A DNA stretch of 64,000 bases from Lepiota brunneoincarnata (GCA_023014365.1 JAEBUN010000034.1:1-64000); one strand, 5' to 3'; positions 47,443 to 59,282 are shown, counted from the stretch's first letter. Notes: generated by a model not told the origin, from the sequence alone. Program-made: numbers and translations.

Positions 47443-48691
47443 TGAAAAGGTGGAAACGTTTGTGGGTTTTAATATAGATAAATGGCTTGTTCTCACTAAG
47501 CTTAGTCAAAATTCGATAAGCTTAAGTTAATACAAGTAGTATGAGATAGATAATGAACAGTTTCATCTTTTAGGGTGTTCTGGGGGTGCGTTCTGACAGC
47601 GAAATTCAAGAGAATAGTGTTTTTAGAGGTTAACAAACAGCCATTGAAGTTATCTTAGCCGTACGGTGCAACAGTGAAAGGACAATCCCTGTCAATTCAA
47701 AGTGCGGGGTCTCTAGTCTCTGGTTTCTGGTCTCTGAACTCTGTTCTCTGTCTCTGTCTCTGGGTTGGTCGACAACTGAAGAAATCACACTTAACGACGC
47801 ACACTAAGTAGTCCTCTGAAACTGTTCTTAATCACGGCTTGCAGACTTGCATGTGGAAGTGGGGGTGAGACCTCTTGCTTCTCCACAAACAAGCGCAACC
47901 GTATTTATATTGTTTAGATACATGCGAGAGATAGTAAATATGAAATAGAAAACAATAAGCTTAATTGTTACAGGTACTGCAGAATATTTTGGAAGGTTCA
48001 GCAGCATTTCTACCTTGCCCTGGGTTATGGGTTTTTCTCTGATTGATGAATGGCAATCCAGCCAGATGTGTTCTGTGCTCATCTGCATTATTCTGCGTCC
48101 ATGTGAGTGTGTTAAGCCTCTGGATCAATTATGATCGGAATGTATGGCATATGGACAATCCCTTGATCCATTGTAATTAATCTCAGTCAGGCAATATGCC
48201 AAGGTGCCGGGACCCACAAAGCACTCGTTAATGATGAGTCTTTGATATGTCTAGGGTTTTGGGCATCAGGTGTCACCTCCCGAATGTTGGACATTCTGTT
48301 CCGTGATCCGGTCATCATTATTGGGCTTGCTATGGGCGTAATACACCTGCAACAGCCACTATGTACATTCTTTAGGTTCCAACAAATCCGAGTTCATCAG
48401 AAAACTGCTCATAAGGTCCCTTGATGCGACCGGAGTATACTCAATAGGCTATGTAGAGTCCGGAATCCCTCTGGAGAGCGTTTTGATAGCTTGGTTCACT
48501 AAGCTTAGTGATAATGAGCTGGTTTGAACACTTCCGAGGCTCGAATATCCTCAGTTCGGTCGAACTGGCTACTACGGGACATACATAGTACCAATCCTCT
48601 ATAGGGTTCTTTAATGATATAGCCAATGATTCTATGTAGAGAATTGTTCCAGAGTATGGAATTCATGTATAGGCGTGAAATTGGCGTATCA
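47443..48691 (-). repeat. G1 copy C 3' LTR (1249 bp)
   Basis: TGATACGCC to CCACCTTTTCA on minus; shorter than others in the CAGAGA tract. It has a 4-bp insertion (TACATA at 48582-48587) unique to this copy. Inserted in the copia gene. Confidence 0.88.
48582..48587. other. Tc1-type excision footprint TACATA
   Basis: Other G1 LTRs read GACATAGTACC; this one reads GACATACATAGTACC. The extra CATA gives TA-CA-TA, the canonical footprint after Tc1 excision. Confidence 0.5.
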
Positions 48692-48702
48692 TCTCCCCCT
48701 AA
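48692..48702 (-). promoter_or_regulatory. G1 polypurine tract (copy C)
   Basis: TTAGGGGGAGA on minus immediately before the 3' LTR, identical to copy B. Confidence 0.7.
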
Positions 48703-49016
48703 CCAATTGCTAACTGTCCTCAGTCATTATCTCCTTCAAATTTGCAGTATCCGAGTCTCTCTGATGCACTCTATGTTCTAGAACGTTCACCAGCTTCAAG
48801 AGTAGCATACTTTTGCTAAGCTTATTCCAAAATGATGTCATGTCACCAAGTTTAAATGTATAGATCAACTTCTTGTTGCTATAGCCTAAATTTTTATCTC
48901 GTTATTGGGTCTTTTAAATGTCCCAAGGTCTCGTTTCCTCTCTTTCATTCTCCCTCTCACTTCTTACTCATCTATCCTGCTCGCATATCACTCTTCAATG
49001 CCCACTTTTATCAGTA

Positions 49017-49730
49017 ATGGACAGAACCATGCGCAGCAGCAAATGTGCTCGCTACAAGGAGGACTCGGACTCTTCTTCCAGTAAGTAGAGTTCGAGTTAC
49101 AGTTTTCTCTGTTTTCTTAACACTGTTTTCAGGCTACGCTGGGCCGAGCAACGCCTCACCGGCTTCTCAAGGCACGCCTTCATCATTGATCGCACAACGT
49201 AAGTCGCATTTTTCCCCATTCTCGTTATCATCACTCATGTTTTCTCTGCTTTTAGGTCTCACTATTTGCCTACCAGCGCGTCGCAACCTCCTGCCTCAAT
49301 GGGAACCACCAGCACCACGTACTAGGAGGGCTAGAGGAGGGCGAGGAGCTTGAGGAGCTCGCGGAAATTGTCAGGTAGGTGTGGCAAGGACCCCTCCTCC
49401 ACCATACTCTCCGCCCCGCAAACCAACTCCTCCGCCAGCCTCTCCCTTGGCTGCTCCAGTGCCAAGACGCGTGATTTCCATCGCATCATTGTGCAATCCA
49501 ACTGACGAGCACTCTGCCAGATTTTCCGCAGAACCCTCGTCAGGTATCCCCGTTGGCAGGCCCTCTGGTGGATTATCCACAGAGGCTTCGTCCAGTTCAA
49601 TGTCGCTGCCCCCTCTCGCCGTCTCTCTGCGCACCCTGGATGAGGAAGACTCGCTGGTGCTCCCTCCCCTGGGTATTGCATCAGGTTTGGAGGTGCCGGG
49701 CCCTTCAACAAACCAGCCTTCTTCCCCCGT
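49017..49730 (+). pseudogene. acc1, G1 copy C: 5' part, cut by G2
   Basis: ATG at 49017; exons 49017-49080, 49132-49199 and from 49257, with introns of about 50 nt. Exon 3 contains TGA where copy B has CAA (GGAGCTCAAGG versus GGAGCTTGAGG), again fitting an ancestral CGA. The Pro/Ser-rich region continues to 49730, where the complete G2 element begins; the gene resumes at 57962. The leader 48703-49016 has no ORF. Confidence 0.6.
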
Positions 49731-50383
49731 TGTTAGAGCCGGTGTGGGTCGGGACCGAAGCGGAGGGTCAGGGTGGTATCCTTGGTATAAGGTAACCAGG
49801 GGACAGGGCGAAGTCAGTATGTAGACTTCGGAACTGAGGCGGAGTACTTCGGGTGGGGGGTTGGACTTGTGGCCTCAGCTTATGTGCTGTGCCCTCCTAC
49901 TGTCCGAGTCCGTATTTCAGGAGGTCAGGGCCGAAGCGGAGCGAGGCAGAGAGAGAGGAGAGGATATGGAACAGGGAGCTGGTCCACTGCTCGATTCAAT
50001 TATCAGACTGAGGAGTACAAGCCAAGTACCTATGGTATATATACTTCTGGTCCTACAAACTATGACTTGTACTGACTATGGACCGAGTGAAGTGGAGACC
50101 CATATGGTTACAAACAGATTACAAACGAAATGGAGACCGGTACGGGTATGGAGACTGGTAATGTATCTTGACTATGGATGGGAAATGGAGAACTAGAAAA
50201 TAGAACTTCCGAGGGTCAGGTGACCATGGCACGTGTGGAGGTGGTCGTGTGATCGGGGCGATGGGTTGCAGCCAGAGCGAGTCGGGGCCGAGTTGGAGGG
50301 CAGAGGGTTGTTATGTGGAGCGTACATGGAGTCGAGAAGCCAAAGTATAATGGTTAAGCTCTGGGTTTGGCATGGATATGACA
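49731..50383 (-). repeat. G2 3' LTR
   Basis: TGTCATATCC to GGCTCTAACA on minus. TATATATA-like box at about 50036. Preceded by the polypurine tract at 50384-50398. Confidence 0.92.
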
Positions 50384-50398
50384 GTGCCCCCCCTCTAG
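50384..50398 (-). promoter_or_regulatory. G2 polypurine tract
   Basis: Minus strand CTAGAGGGGGGGCAC adjoins the 3' LTR start. Confidence 0.75.
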
Positions 50399-50440
50399 GG
50401 CCGAGCCTCGAGGCCCTAGGTGGTGGGTGATCAGTGAAAC

Positions 50441-53400
50441 TCAGAGTGAATGGAGGGGGCCAGGCTTAGCGGGATAAGAGGAATGGAAAGCCTCTACTAG
50501 ATCTGTAGCATGTTCAAGCTCGGTAGCCAGTAACCATGAAGACTCTTCTCCAGTGTCTTTGTAACCTAACCAGATGACTTTATAGAGGAGCTTGCATGCG
50601 CGGCACCGATCAATTTTTGAGTTGACAATGCGAGCAATCTTGTATTCTGGTTCTCCGTCAATAGAAACCGGCGCGGGCGGCGGGTCCGATTGGGCGGGTA
50701 TGGTGTTAGGCGTGGACAGTTCAAGCATGGAAACATGGAAGACTGGGTGTACTCCACGCATGGAATCAGGAAGTCAGAGTGTGAAGGAGTGAGTCCCTGC
50801 TTGGGCAATGATCTCTTAAGGTCCAAGGAACTTTTCAGAGAGTTTTTTGGAAGGACAGGTAGTGTGGAAAAATTGGGCTTTCACGAATACCTTTTGTCCG
50901 ACCTTGAAGTCCGGGGCGGGGAGTCGGCGGACATCAGCGGAGGTCTGATAGCGTTGCTGGGCTAGTGCTATTTCAGACTTCAAGGTGGTATGTAGGTCGT
51001 CGAGGTCAACAGCAAAATGGCAGGCCCAAGCGGAGGCGAGATCGCGTTCAGGATGAACTGTGATGTTCGGATGGTATCCTTTATTAGTGAAGAATGGGGA
51101 GATACCGGTGGTGGCACTAGGAGCATTGTTGTAAGCAAACTCAGCTAGTGGTAGTAATTCAGACCAATTGTCCTGTTGGTAGTTACAATAGACCTGGAGA
51201 TATTGTTCCAGGGTCTGGTTGGTGCGTTCCGTCTGTCCGTCGCCTTCTGGGTGGTAGCCCGAAGTGAAGTGTAGTTTCATGTCGAGGGCTTGTCCCAATG
51301 AGCAGAAGAAGTGAGAGACGAATTCGGAGCTGCGGTCAGAGGTAACATGTTCGGGTACGCCATGCTTGGAGAAGACATGGAGGATGAATAGGCAGGCGAG
51401 GTCGGAGGAGGTGACGGTATTGTAGGTGGGGATGAATAAGGATTGCTTGGTGAGTCTGTCAACTATTACTAGGATGGCATCGTAGCTGGAGGAGGCGGGG
51501 AGTTTCTCAATGAAGTCCATGGAGATTGAATTCCAAGGGCGTTCAGGGATGGGGAGTTGCTTGAGGAGACCGTAGGGGTGGTGGCGCTGGGGTTTAGACC
51601 TCATACAGGTGACACAAGACTTACAGAAATCTTTGACGAAGGTGCGGACACTAGGCCAGGTGTATTCGCGCCGGATGAGTTCCAATGTTTTATTCTGACT
51701 GAAGTGGCCGGCTAGGACATGATCATGCTTGTACTGGAGGACCCAAAGTCGGAGATTGTCAGCGTCAGGGATGTAGATTCTGTCGTCTAGGAGGAGGAAA
51801 CCTTTGTCGTTGACTGACCAATGGCCTTCTGGGCTAGCAAGATGGGCAGAGGTGGTTGGGTCCGCTCGTAGAGCGGCGAGGATATCGCAGTGTAGTTGGT
51901 CGAGATCCATGACTACAGCTGCATGAAGGGAAGGGGCGTAAAGAGTGGTGGCATGGACAGAGGCTGTGAGCTGTTCATTAGTGAACACAGGCCGGAAGTT
52001 GTGCGGGTTGACTGATGCATAGTCGCTATTCCCCCCTTTAGAGTAGACGTCCCATCATCTAGTTAGGGCGTCAGGCTTGGTACCGAGGCGGCCGGGTCAG
52101 AAACGGATGACGAGGTGGAATTGGGATAGGAACTCGGACCAACAAGCTTGGTGGCAAGTGAGGATTTTGGTGGTGCAGAAGTATTCGAGGTTTTTGTGGT
52201 CGGTGACTACATCAATAGTAAGGGGGGCACCCTCAAGGTAGTGCCGCCAGATACGAAAAGCCTCAAATATTGCCAGGAGTTCCTTGTCGTGGGTGTCATA
52301 ATTAAGTTCGGCCATGTTAAAGGTGCAGGAATGGAATGCAACGGGGTGGACCTCCCCATCATCAGTGATGATAGAGAGGATAGCCACAAGGGCATAGTCA
52401 GAGGTGTCGGTTTTGACAATGATCTGAGCGTTGGGGGCCCAAGGAGTGAGGATGGGGGCAGAGATGAATGCTTCCTTCAGGGAGTTAAAGGCTTCGCGAC
52501 ATTCGTCAGTGAAATTCCATTTCACGTCTTTGCGGGTGAGGCGAGTGAGCGGAACGACGATGTCAGAGTAACTGTGAATGAAACAACGATAGAAATTGGC
52601 AAAACCTAAGAAGGATTGGATATCCTTGACTTTCTTAGGTTCAGGCCACTCCTGGATGGTCTTGACCTTAGATTGGTCCATTCGGAGACCGTTGGGGGAA
52701 AGAATGTAGCCGAGATATTCCACTGTGTCAGAGTGGAACTGGCATTTGTCAGGGCGGGCGTATAGACCATGTTGGCGGAACTGCTTGAGGACCTCCTTGA
52801 CCTGGTCATGATGGATACTATGATTGTCGGAGTATATCAGAATGTCGTCAAGGTAGATAGTAACGCAGATGTCGAGCATGTCCTTGAATATATTGTTCAT
52901 GAACCGCTGGAAGGTGGCGGGGGCGTTGGTGAGGCCGAAAGGCATGACCATCCATTCGAAGGAGCCGTAGCGGGTCCAAAAGGTGGTCTTCCATTCATCG
53001 CCGTCAGCAACGCAGACTAGATGGTAAGCATGACGGAGGTCGATTTTGGTATATACGCAGGCTTTGCGAGGGGAGTCTAAGAGGTCGGAGATGAGCGGAA
53101 GGGGGTAGCGATCCTTCTTGGTAATACGGTTGAGACCTCTAAAATCAACACATAAGCGGAGGGAGCCGTCCTTTTTCTTGACGAAGAGGACTGGGGCTCC
53201 ATGAGGAGAAGTGGAAGGGCAAATGAAACCAATGGACAAATGTTCGTCAATAAAATCACATAGAGCTCCAAGCTCTGATTGTGAAAGGGAATAAATGGTA
53301 CCGACTGGAGGCTGACCGCCGTCCTCTAGGTTAATCTGGAGATTGTAAGGGCGGTGTGGAGCGAGTGTGTCAGCACGCGATTTACTGAAAACGTCAGCGA

Positions 53401-53619
53401 ACTCGTGGTATTCCTCGGGGATGGACGAGAGGTCAGCTGGGTCATCGGAGACAGAAGAAGACGCGGCCGATGCAGAGGCGGTGGAGAGGTTGATTTGGAA
53501 TTGTTGGGAGCCAGGGAGCTTGGCAGCGCGGATAAAGGCAGGGGCGTTTATCAGGGAGATGTGCGGTTTCACGATGGGGACAGATTGGGACGAGGTCCCG
53601 GACAGGGGTGGTGAACCTA
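50441..53619 (-). pseudogene. pol: G2 pol: reverse transcriptase, RNase H, integrase, chromodomain
   Basis: Continuous frame with the protease once Tc1-A is removed. RT: LRLCVDFRGLNRITKKDRYPLP and the catalytic YLDDILIYS. RNase H: KTDTSDYALVAIL, THDKELLAIF, VVTDHKNLEYF. TGA at 52097, then PGRLGTKPDALT and a second TGA. Integrase (51988-50816): HHCC region (AGHFSQNKT, CKSCVTCMRSKP) and DDE core (SMDFIEKLP, VTSDRSSEF, DGQTERTNQTLE). Stops at 50816 and about 50765, then a chromodomain at about 50470-50660 (EYKIARIV, YKVIWLGYKDT, SSWLLATEL). Chromodomains bind modified histones and steer insertion to heterochromatin. Confidence 0.93.
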
Positions 53620-53830
53620 CAGTGACCCACAAAACCGTTCCAATGTTTTGTACTTTTGACTTAAAGTAGTAATAGCTCAGTAAATAAAATAGCCATATTT
53701 GTGAATATATTTATAAACATAGCCAAATATGTCATATCTGACTCTGCAAAGTTGCGTCATGTAATACTTCCAAATTAGGCAATTATGAATTTTGTAATCA
53801 TTTTAAGTCATTGGAACGGTTTTGTCAATG
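53620..53830. repeat. Tc1-A left inverted repeat
   Basis: The outer AAAACCGTTCCAATG (53631-53645) reappears inverted at the inner edge as CATTGGAACGGTTTT (about 53809-53823), so each inverted repeat is bounded by mirrored 15-mers. The right repeat is 55015-55225. Confidence 0.9.
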
Positions 53831-53859
53831 ACATATTATACTAGGCTATCCTATTATTT

Positions 53860-54876
53860 CTAGTACTTAGAGTAGCCCCCCCTGGCTTTGAGTACAGCTG
53901 CTACTCTTCTAGGCATACTTTCAATTAACTTCTGACACTCAGAAGCTGGAATAGCATCCCACTCCTTTTCTACCCTCTGCCACAACTCCTCCATACCCTT
54001 GGGAGGAGATTCATACTCTCCCAACTTTCTCTTCACATATTCCCATAAGTGTTCAATGGGATTGAGGTCAGGTGACTGTGCTGGCCAGGTTAGGAGCCTA
54101 AAATGATTTTTTTGAAACCATTCTTTGGCCAGTGTACTCTTGTGTTTGGGGTCATTATCTTGCTGAAAGATAATATCTCGGGGTTTAAGCTTGTACCACC
54201 GGAGACTCTTCTTCAAATCTTCCTCCAAAATTTGCACAAACAACTCTGCATCCATCCTTCCATCAATCCTCACTGCATAGCCTGGGCCATCCCACAGCAT
54301 ACAGCCCCAAACCATCACTGATCCTCCTCCATACTTCAGAGTTCCCTTGACCAATCTTTCACTAAGCCCCTCTCCCTTCTTTTTCCATCCCCACTTCCTC
54401 CCATCTGACCCCAAATGATTAATTTTGGTCTCATCAGACCATACAACCAGCTTCCAGTCCTCCATAGTCCAATGCTGGTGTGTCAGAGCAAAATCCAGCC
54501 TAGCCCTCCTATGCTTGTCAGAGAGTAAAGGCTTTTTTTGCTTGACTACAGCCTTCATTCCTGCCTGTTTGAGATGCCTTGCTACAGTCTGTGAAGAGAC
54601 TGATGTCCCAATGATGGGAGCAAGAGATTTGGCTATATCTACAGCAATTTCAGCCTTGCCAGCAGAGATAAGATGGATAGCATGCTGAATATTAGTGGTA
54701 GAGAGTTTTGAAGGACATCCTCCAAGTGATTTAGTAAGGCTGGAACAATTTTTAGAGGCTAGCCTGGATATGGTACTGCGCCCAACACCAGTAATTGCCT
54801 CAATTTTAGTATAGGAATGATGAGAATTTAGCAAAGAGAGGATGGTTTGCTTTAGAGTAGAAGATAATGGCTTCAT
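53860..54876 (-). CDS. Tc1-type transposase, 338 residues, intact
   Basis: Catalyses excision and TA-targeted insertion. Residues about 1-110 hold two helix-turn-helix regions (YTKIEAITGVGRSTISRL; TSVSSQTVARHLKQAG) that bind the inverted repeats. The catalytic core is DD34E: Asp148 (VWSDETKINHLG), Asp240 (FQQDNDPKHKS), Glu275 (SPDLNPIEHLWEYVK), with a GGGSVMVWG glycine box at 183-191. Length is typical for the family (about 340). No stop or frameshift; start ATG 122 bp inside the right inverted repeat. All catalytic residues are present, so it could be functional. Neighbouring genes are all decayed, implying recent arrival. Confidence 0.95.
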   Translation of the reverse strand: MKPLSSTLKQTILSLLNSHHSYTKIEAITGVGRSTISRLASKNCSSLTKSLGGCPSKLSTTNIQHAIHLISAGKAEIAVDIAKSLAPIIGTSVSSQTVARHLKQAGMKAVVKQKKPLLSDKHRRARLDFALTHQHWTMEDWKLVVWSDETKINHLGSDGRKWGWKKKGEGLSERLVKGTLKYGGGSVMVWGCMLWDGPGYAVRIDGRMDAELFVQILEEDLKKSLRWYKLKPRDIIFQQDNDPKHKSTLAKEWFQKNHFRLLTWPAQSPDLNPIEHLWEYVKRKLGEYESPPKGMEELWQRVEKEWDAIPASECQKLIESMPRRVAAVLKARGGYSKY

Positions 54877-55014
54877 GGTAGGTAGGGGGGTTGAGAATGA
54901 TGGGACATGGCTGTCAGCACATCTATTTATATGTCAAAGACACGTGGTCACATGATCTTGTTGATTCACAATCAACGGAGTCATGTGATTGCTTGGATTA
55001 GTATTAAAAATTAC

Positions 55015-55225
55015 TATTGACAAAACCATTCCAATGACTTAAAATGATTACAAAATTCATAATTGCCTCATTTAGAAGTATTACATAACGCGACTTTGCA
55101 GGGTCAGATATGACATATTTGGCTATGTTTATAAATATATTCACAAATTTAGCTATTTTATTTACTGAGCTATTACTACTTTAAGTCAAAAGTACAAAAC
55201 ATTGGAACAGTTTTGTGGGTCACTG
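55015..55225. repeat. Tc1-A right inverted repeat
   Basis: Reverse complement of the left repeat over about 211 bp, with the same inner and outer mirrored 15-mers. Confidence 0.9.
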
Positions 55226-55848
55226 TAGGTCAGGAGTGTCAGGGGTGGCCATAGGCGGGGCCGATGCGGGTGCGATGCAGGAAGAGACGGAAGCAGGATT
55301 CTTGAGTAGGGATGGCCGGAAAGTGATACTGCCCAAAGCCCAGTCAATCAACGGATTGTAGCGGGTGAGCCAGTTATGTCCTAAGACAACAGAACAGGAA
55401 GAGTCGAGCCGGGTGACATAAGTGTCCAAAATGATAGATTCACCGGAGGGGAAGGATACAGGCAGTTGCGCAAGCTCTGTAATGTAGGCATTTGAGGTCC
55501 CATCAAATAACCGAAGTTCAATAGCCGGAATGGACGAGGTTGGAATACTATGAGAACGAACAAAAGATGAGTCCACAAAACAGTGAGTAGAACCACTATC
55601 AACAAGAGCTTTGAAAGGAGGAAAAGACAAAAAATCAGAACTAACTACATTGTCCGTTGTAGAAAGCGGGTCTGAAGCAGAGAGTACAGGAGCGGAAACA
55701 GAAGATACAGAAGTTACTAAAGGAGAAGTTAATGTAATGTGAAAAGAGTTTGGGTCGGAAAGAGCGGATGCATTGAGACGGAAACTCTCTGGAGCACAGC
55801 AGAGTTCAATGTGATCCTCAGTCTGTGCAGAGGCCTGAGGACCGCCGA
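55226..55848 (-). pseudogene. G2 protease, split by Tc1-A
   Basis: Retropepsin-like, with active site LVDSGSTHCFVDSS (about 55600-55560) and LGHNWLTRYNP (about 55370). The frame is open upstream to about 55905 and is -1 relative to gag, which ends at TAG 55849-55851 just after an A-rich GGAAAAA; a -1 shift there would join them. The frame continues across the TA target into RT at 53617 when Tc1-A is removed. Confidence 0.85.
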
Positions 55849-57255
55849 CTATTTTTCCGAGCTCGGGAGAGTCGGCGTGTCTGTCTTGGGAAGCTGAGCC
55901 TGTCAGCCTTTAGCCTTGGCATCAGGGAATTTTTTCTTGTCGCAATTGGCAGCCCTGTGATTGGGATCTGCGCAGACAAGGCAGAGGTTATTGTCGAAAC
56001 GTCATTGATGTTCCTCGGGGGTTAATTTACCGTCCTTACCAAGTTTACTAGTAAGGTCGGATTTGGGCGGGGCCGATTTCTGACCGGTGGATGGGTTGGG
56101 TGGAGTACCCTTGAAGTTGTTGTTGTTGGGGGTGCTGCCTTTGTTGTTACTGTTGGCAGGCTTGGCGGCAGGTTGTGTGTTGGTCGAGGTGGAAGGGGAT
56201 GGATTGCCTCCAGGTTTCCTAGAGGTGGTCGGGTCCGAAGCGGATTTGGCGCGGGCCTTCTCGCGTTGGCGCTCCCAGTAGTGAGCGTCAATCTTCATCG
56301 CTGCTGCTCGCATTTCGATGAAGGTGTTGGGCTTGCCATCGGGCCGATTGGACAGAATGTCCTGGATGCGGTCAGGGAGGCCTTTGTAGTAGCAGTGACA
56401 AAATACTTTGTCACCCCAGCAGAGTTGGCCAGCTAGATGGAGAAAGTCGACATTGTAGACGGCGATCTTCTCATCGTAGCGCATTCGGAGGGAGTCGAGC
56501 TGCTCAGCAGCTTCTCTGGTCGGATCCGCGGGACCGAAATTGGTCTGCAGTTCCAGTGCGAACTGGTCCCAGTCCTCGATCCAGTCGTGTATTATTTCGT
56601 GGTTGTTGGCCTCGTCGAGGCCGATTTCGAAGTGTTGCTGTGCCACACCTGTGAGGTATGTCAACGCAAAGTTGACCTTGGTGGCAGGGATAGCGAACTG
56701 GGCCGGGTTAGTACGGAAATAGAGCCAACATTGGAAGAGGAAGGGTTTGAGTTTGGCGGGGTTGGAACCTGTAAAGATGTCAGGTTTGCAAGCTTTGGTA
56801 CGGGGAGTTCAAGGAGGCTGTGGGGCTTGAGAGTTCCCACGGCCATCCATTTGATCGGCTATGCGCTGGAAAACTTGGAGTATGAGTCTATCATGGTCGT
56901 CTCGGGTGTTGCCAGGTGGGATGTTGTTGTTGTTGTCACCGTTGTCTGATGGTTCATCGTCGCCCGGGGGCCCGTCCCCATTGTCAGGGTAGTCGTCGGG
57001 ATCACCAGGGTTGCTGGGATCAGGATTGGGGTTGGGGCCTTCATCGGGGCCGTCAGGGGTCTGGAATAGTGAGGGTTGTATATCTTTGGAAAACTGGTCT
57101 GGAGTCGAGGGTGTGACTGGTTGTCGGCGAGAGCAAGAAGCCCTCGGGGGGTTGGGTTGCAGTTCCTCAGAAGGAGATTGTCGAATGATGCGTTTGCTAC
57201 AGCGAGCGGCTGGAGTTACCAGAGTGCGAGTACGGGTAACTGTTCGAGAGACCAT
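55849..57255 (-). pseudogene. gag: G2 gag
   Basis: ATG at 57255. A Pro/Asp/Gly-rich N-terminus is followed by the retrotransposon capsid domain (FTGSNPAKLKPFLFQC, LTYLTGVAQQHFE, FALELQTNFGP), a basic/Asn-rich linker, and a CX2CX4HX4C knuckle CLVCADPNHRAANC (about 55975-55934). TGA at 56809, 56002 and about 55905 are in frame and each fits a CGA-to-TGA change. Ends at 55849. Confidence 0.9.
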
Positions 57256-57308
57256 GGTTAGAAAAATTCAGAGTGTGGTGGACAGGAGGAGTTTGAGTCT
57301 GATAATAC

Positions 57309-57961
57309 TGTTAGAGCCGGTGCAGGTCGGGACCGAAGCGGAGGGTTGGGGTGGTATCCTTGGTATAAGGTAACCGGGGGACAGGGCAAAGTCAGTACGT
57401 AGACTTCGGAACCGAGGCGGAGTACTTTGGGTGGGGGGTTGGACTTGCGGCCTCAGCTTATGTGCTGTGCCCTCCTACTGTCCGAGTCCGTATTTCAGGA
57501 GGTTGGAGCCGAAGCGGAGTGAGGCAGAGAGAGAGGAGAGGATATGGAACAGGGAGCTGGTCCACTGCTCGATTCAATTATCAGACTGAGGAGTACAAGC
57601 CAAGTACCTATGGTATATATACTTCTGGTCCTACGAACTATGACTCGTACTGACTATGGATGGAGCGAAGTGGAGACCCATATGGTTACAAACGGATTAC
57701 AAACGAAATGGAGACCGGTACGGGTATGGAGACTGGTAATGTATCTTGACTACGGACAGGAAATGGAGAACTAGAAAATAGAACTTCCGAGGGTCAGGTG
57801 ACCACGGCATGTGCGGAGGTGGTTGTGTGATCTGGGCGATGGGTTGCAGCCGGAGCGAGTTAGGGCTGAGTCGGAGGGCAGAGGGTTGTTATGTGGAGCG
57901 TACGTGGAGTCGAGAAGCCGAAGTATAATGGTTAAGCTCTGGGTTTGGCATGGATATGACA
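57309..57961 (-). repeat. G2 5' LTR
   Basis: 653 bp, same length as the 3' LTR. On minus it is followed by GTATTATCAGACTC, probably the PBS, reminiscent of the TGGTATCAGAGC initiator-Met type but imperfect. Confidence 0.9.
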
Positions 57962-59282
57962 CCCGTACTCTCTTCTGCTACTTCAACACATAAGCTTAGT
58001 CGTTTTCACGATATATTTGTTCTTTCCGCTGACTTCTGCTTTAGCACGTATACCAGCTGCCTTTATAGGCAAACAGAGGGCGAAATCATCGATGCCACCT
58101 CCTCTCCCCTTATTCCTGGTGGGTTCTAACTCGTCATCGCATTCTCCAGTACCTGAGGTCTCTCAAGCCGACCTCTTTAAAATCTTTAGCTGGTCCTCTT
58201 CTCTGGATGGGCAACATGTGCTGGCTTTGCCTAGGTGCCCAACACCATCACCACCTCACTTAGCTGGCGCTCCAGTCGAGTCTCCCGCAAGCGCCGTGGA
58301 GATTTCACCTTCTCCAAATTTGGAACTTCTCCTGGAGCCATCTCCTGTTCCACAGGAGCTGGTGTTTGTTTTTCAAGACTCACTTCTGGCCTCACCGCCT
58401 CCTGTCCCTTCTCGTTTGCCTAGCCCAGTGGTTCCAGAGATCCCTCAAGAGTCTCCTCATGCTGGCCCGTTGTGTCAAAAACGCGTCCTTTCGTCCAAGA
58501 AGAGTTCCAACACGCAGACAAAGAAATACGTTCCCCGAGCTCACTTTTGACACTCTGAGGCTGCCATTATTCGGGACCATGGATACCACCACCCAGTCCC
58601 GCTCTTTTGTGAGGACTTTCCTAGGCTGCTGGCAGCTAGCCAGCTTTCAGTACATTCTCCAAGTTTTCTCATGTTTCCTTACTGAAGGGTTTTGACATCT
58701 ACCCCAGTACATGCCACCTCGGTCTTGATGTCCTTCCTGCGCTGCTCGTAAGTTGGAGTGCGAGCCTCTGGGCAAGGGTAAGAAGTGTCGCAGCTGTGAC
58801 CTCTATAATTACCCCTGCACCTTTGCAGACCATCCACGAGTCTCGGCTGGTGTTGCGAATGCCCTAGTCACGTCTTCACTGACCAGTGAATACCGTAAGT
58901 TTCTCTGTTCACTATTTTTCTCTTTTCTTATTCTCTTTATTTTCTAGATCTGGCCGCTTTTGCGCGTGTTGTGTCCTCCAGCTTGGTCAGCCTGGAGGCG
59001 AACCACATCGCTTACGAGGCTTCGGCATTTTACCACTGTCAGGTGGTTTATCAGTTTGTCCAGGAAATGCAAGCTACCCAGACGGCCCTGGAAGGTAACG
59101 ACGTGGTGTTCGTCGAGATGGGGATGGCCGACTCCATTGAAGACGTTGAGGCGTTCTTTGAGTTCGCCAACAACTTTCCGGGAGTCCCAACATATGAAGA
59201 ATTCGAGGAGCTCAAATCACTTCTCTTCCTCGCTTTCCCAATGACTCAGGATCCGGAGTCTATCTTGGAGGACTTAAACTAG
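57962..59282 (+). pseudogene. acc1, G1 copy C: 3' part with Zn2Cys6-type cluster
   Basis: Continuation of 49017-49730 after the G2 insertion. Pro/Ser-rich exon from about 58045 (after GCTTTAG), then the conserved HSEAAIIRDHG block, an intron, and the exon from about 58708 with cysteines CX2CX6CX8CX2CX6C (58729-58818). The donor GTAAGT (58894) is intact here. The last exon ends at 59282. TGA codons (after RAHF and before CPSCAAR) match CpG or C-to-T decay. Confidence 0.65.

Larger units (their letters stand above)
53620..55225 (-). mobile_element. Tc1-A: intact-looking Tc1/mariner element (1606 bp)
   Basis: Ends CAGTGACCCACAAAAC at both sides, TA duplications at 53618-53619 and 55226-55227, inverted repeats of about 211 bp (53620-53830 and 55015-55225) differing at about 15 positions. 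Single intact transposase ORF inside. Inserted between protease and RT of G2, so younger than G2. Confidence 0.96.
49731..57961 (-). mobile_element. G2: complete chromodomain Ty3/gypsy retrotransposon with nested Tc1-A
   Basis: Two 653-bp LTRs (49731-50383 and 57309-57961) enclose gag, pro, RT, RNase H, integrase and chromodomain on the minus strand. The 5-bp duplication CCCGT is present at 49726-49730 and 57962-57966. By eye the LTRs differ at about 35 positions, all but one transitions, mostly at CpG. Tc1-A (53620-55225) sits between pro and RT. Confidence 0.95.
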
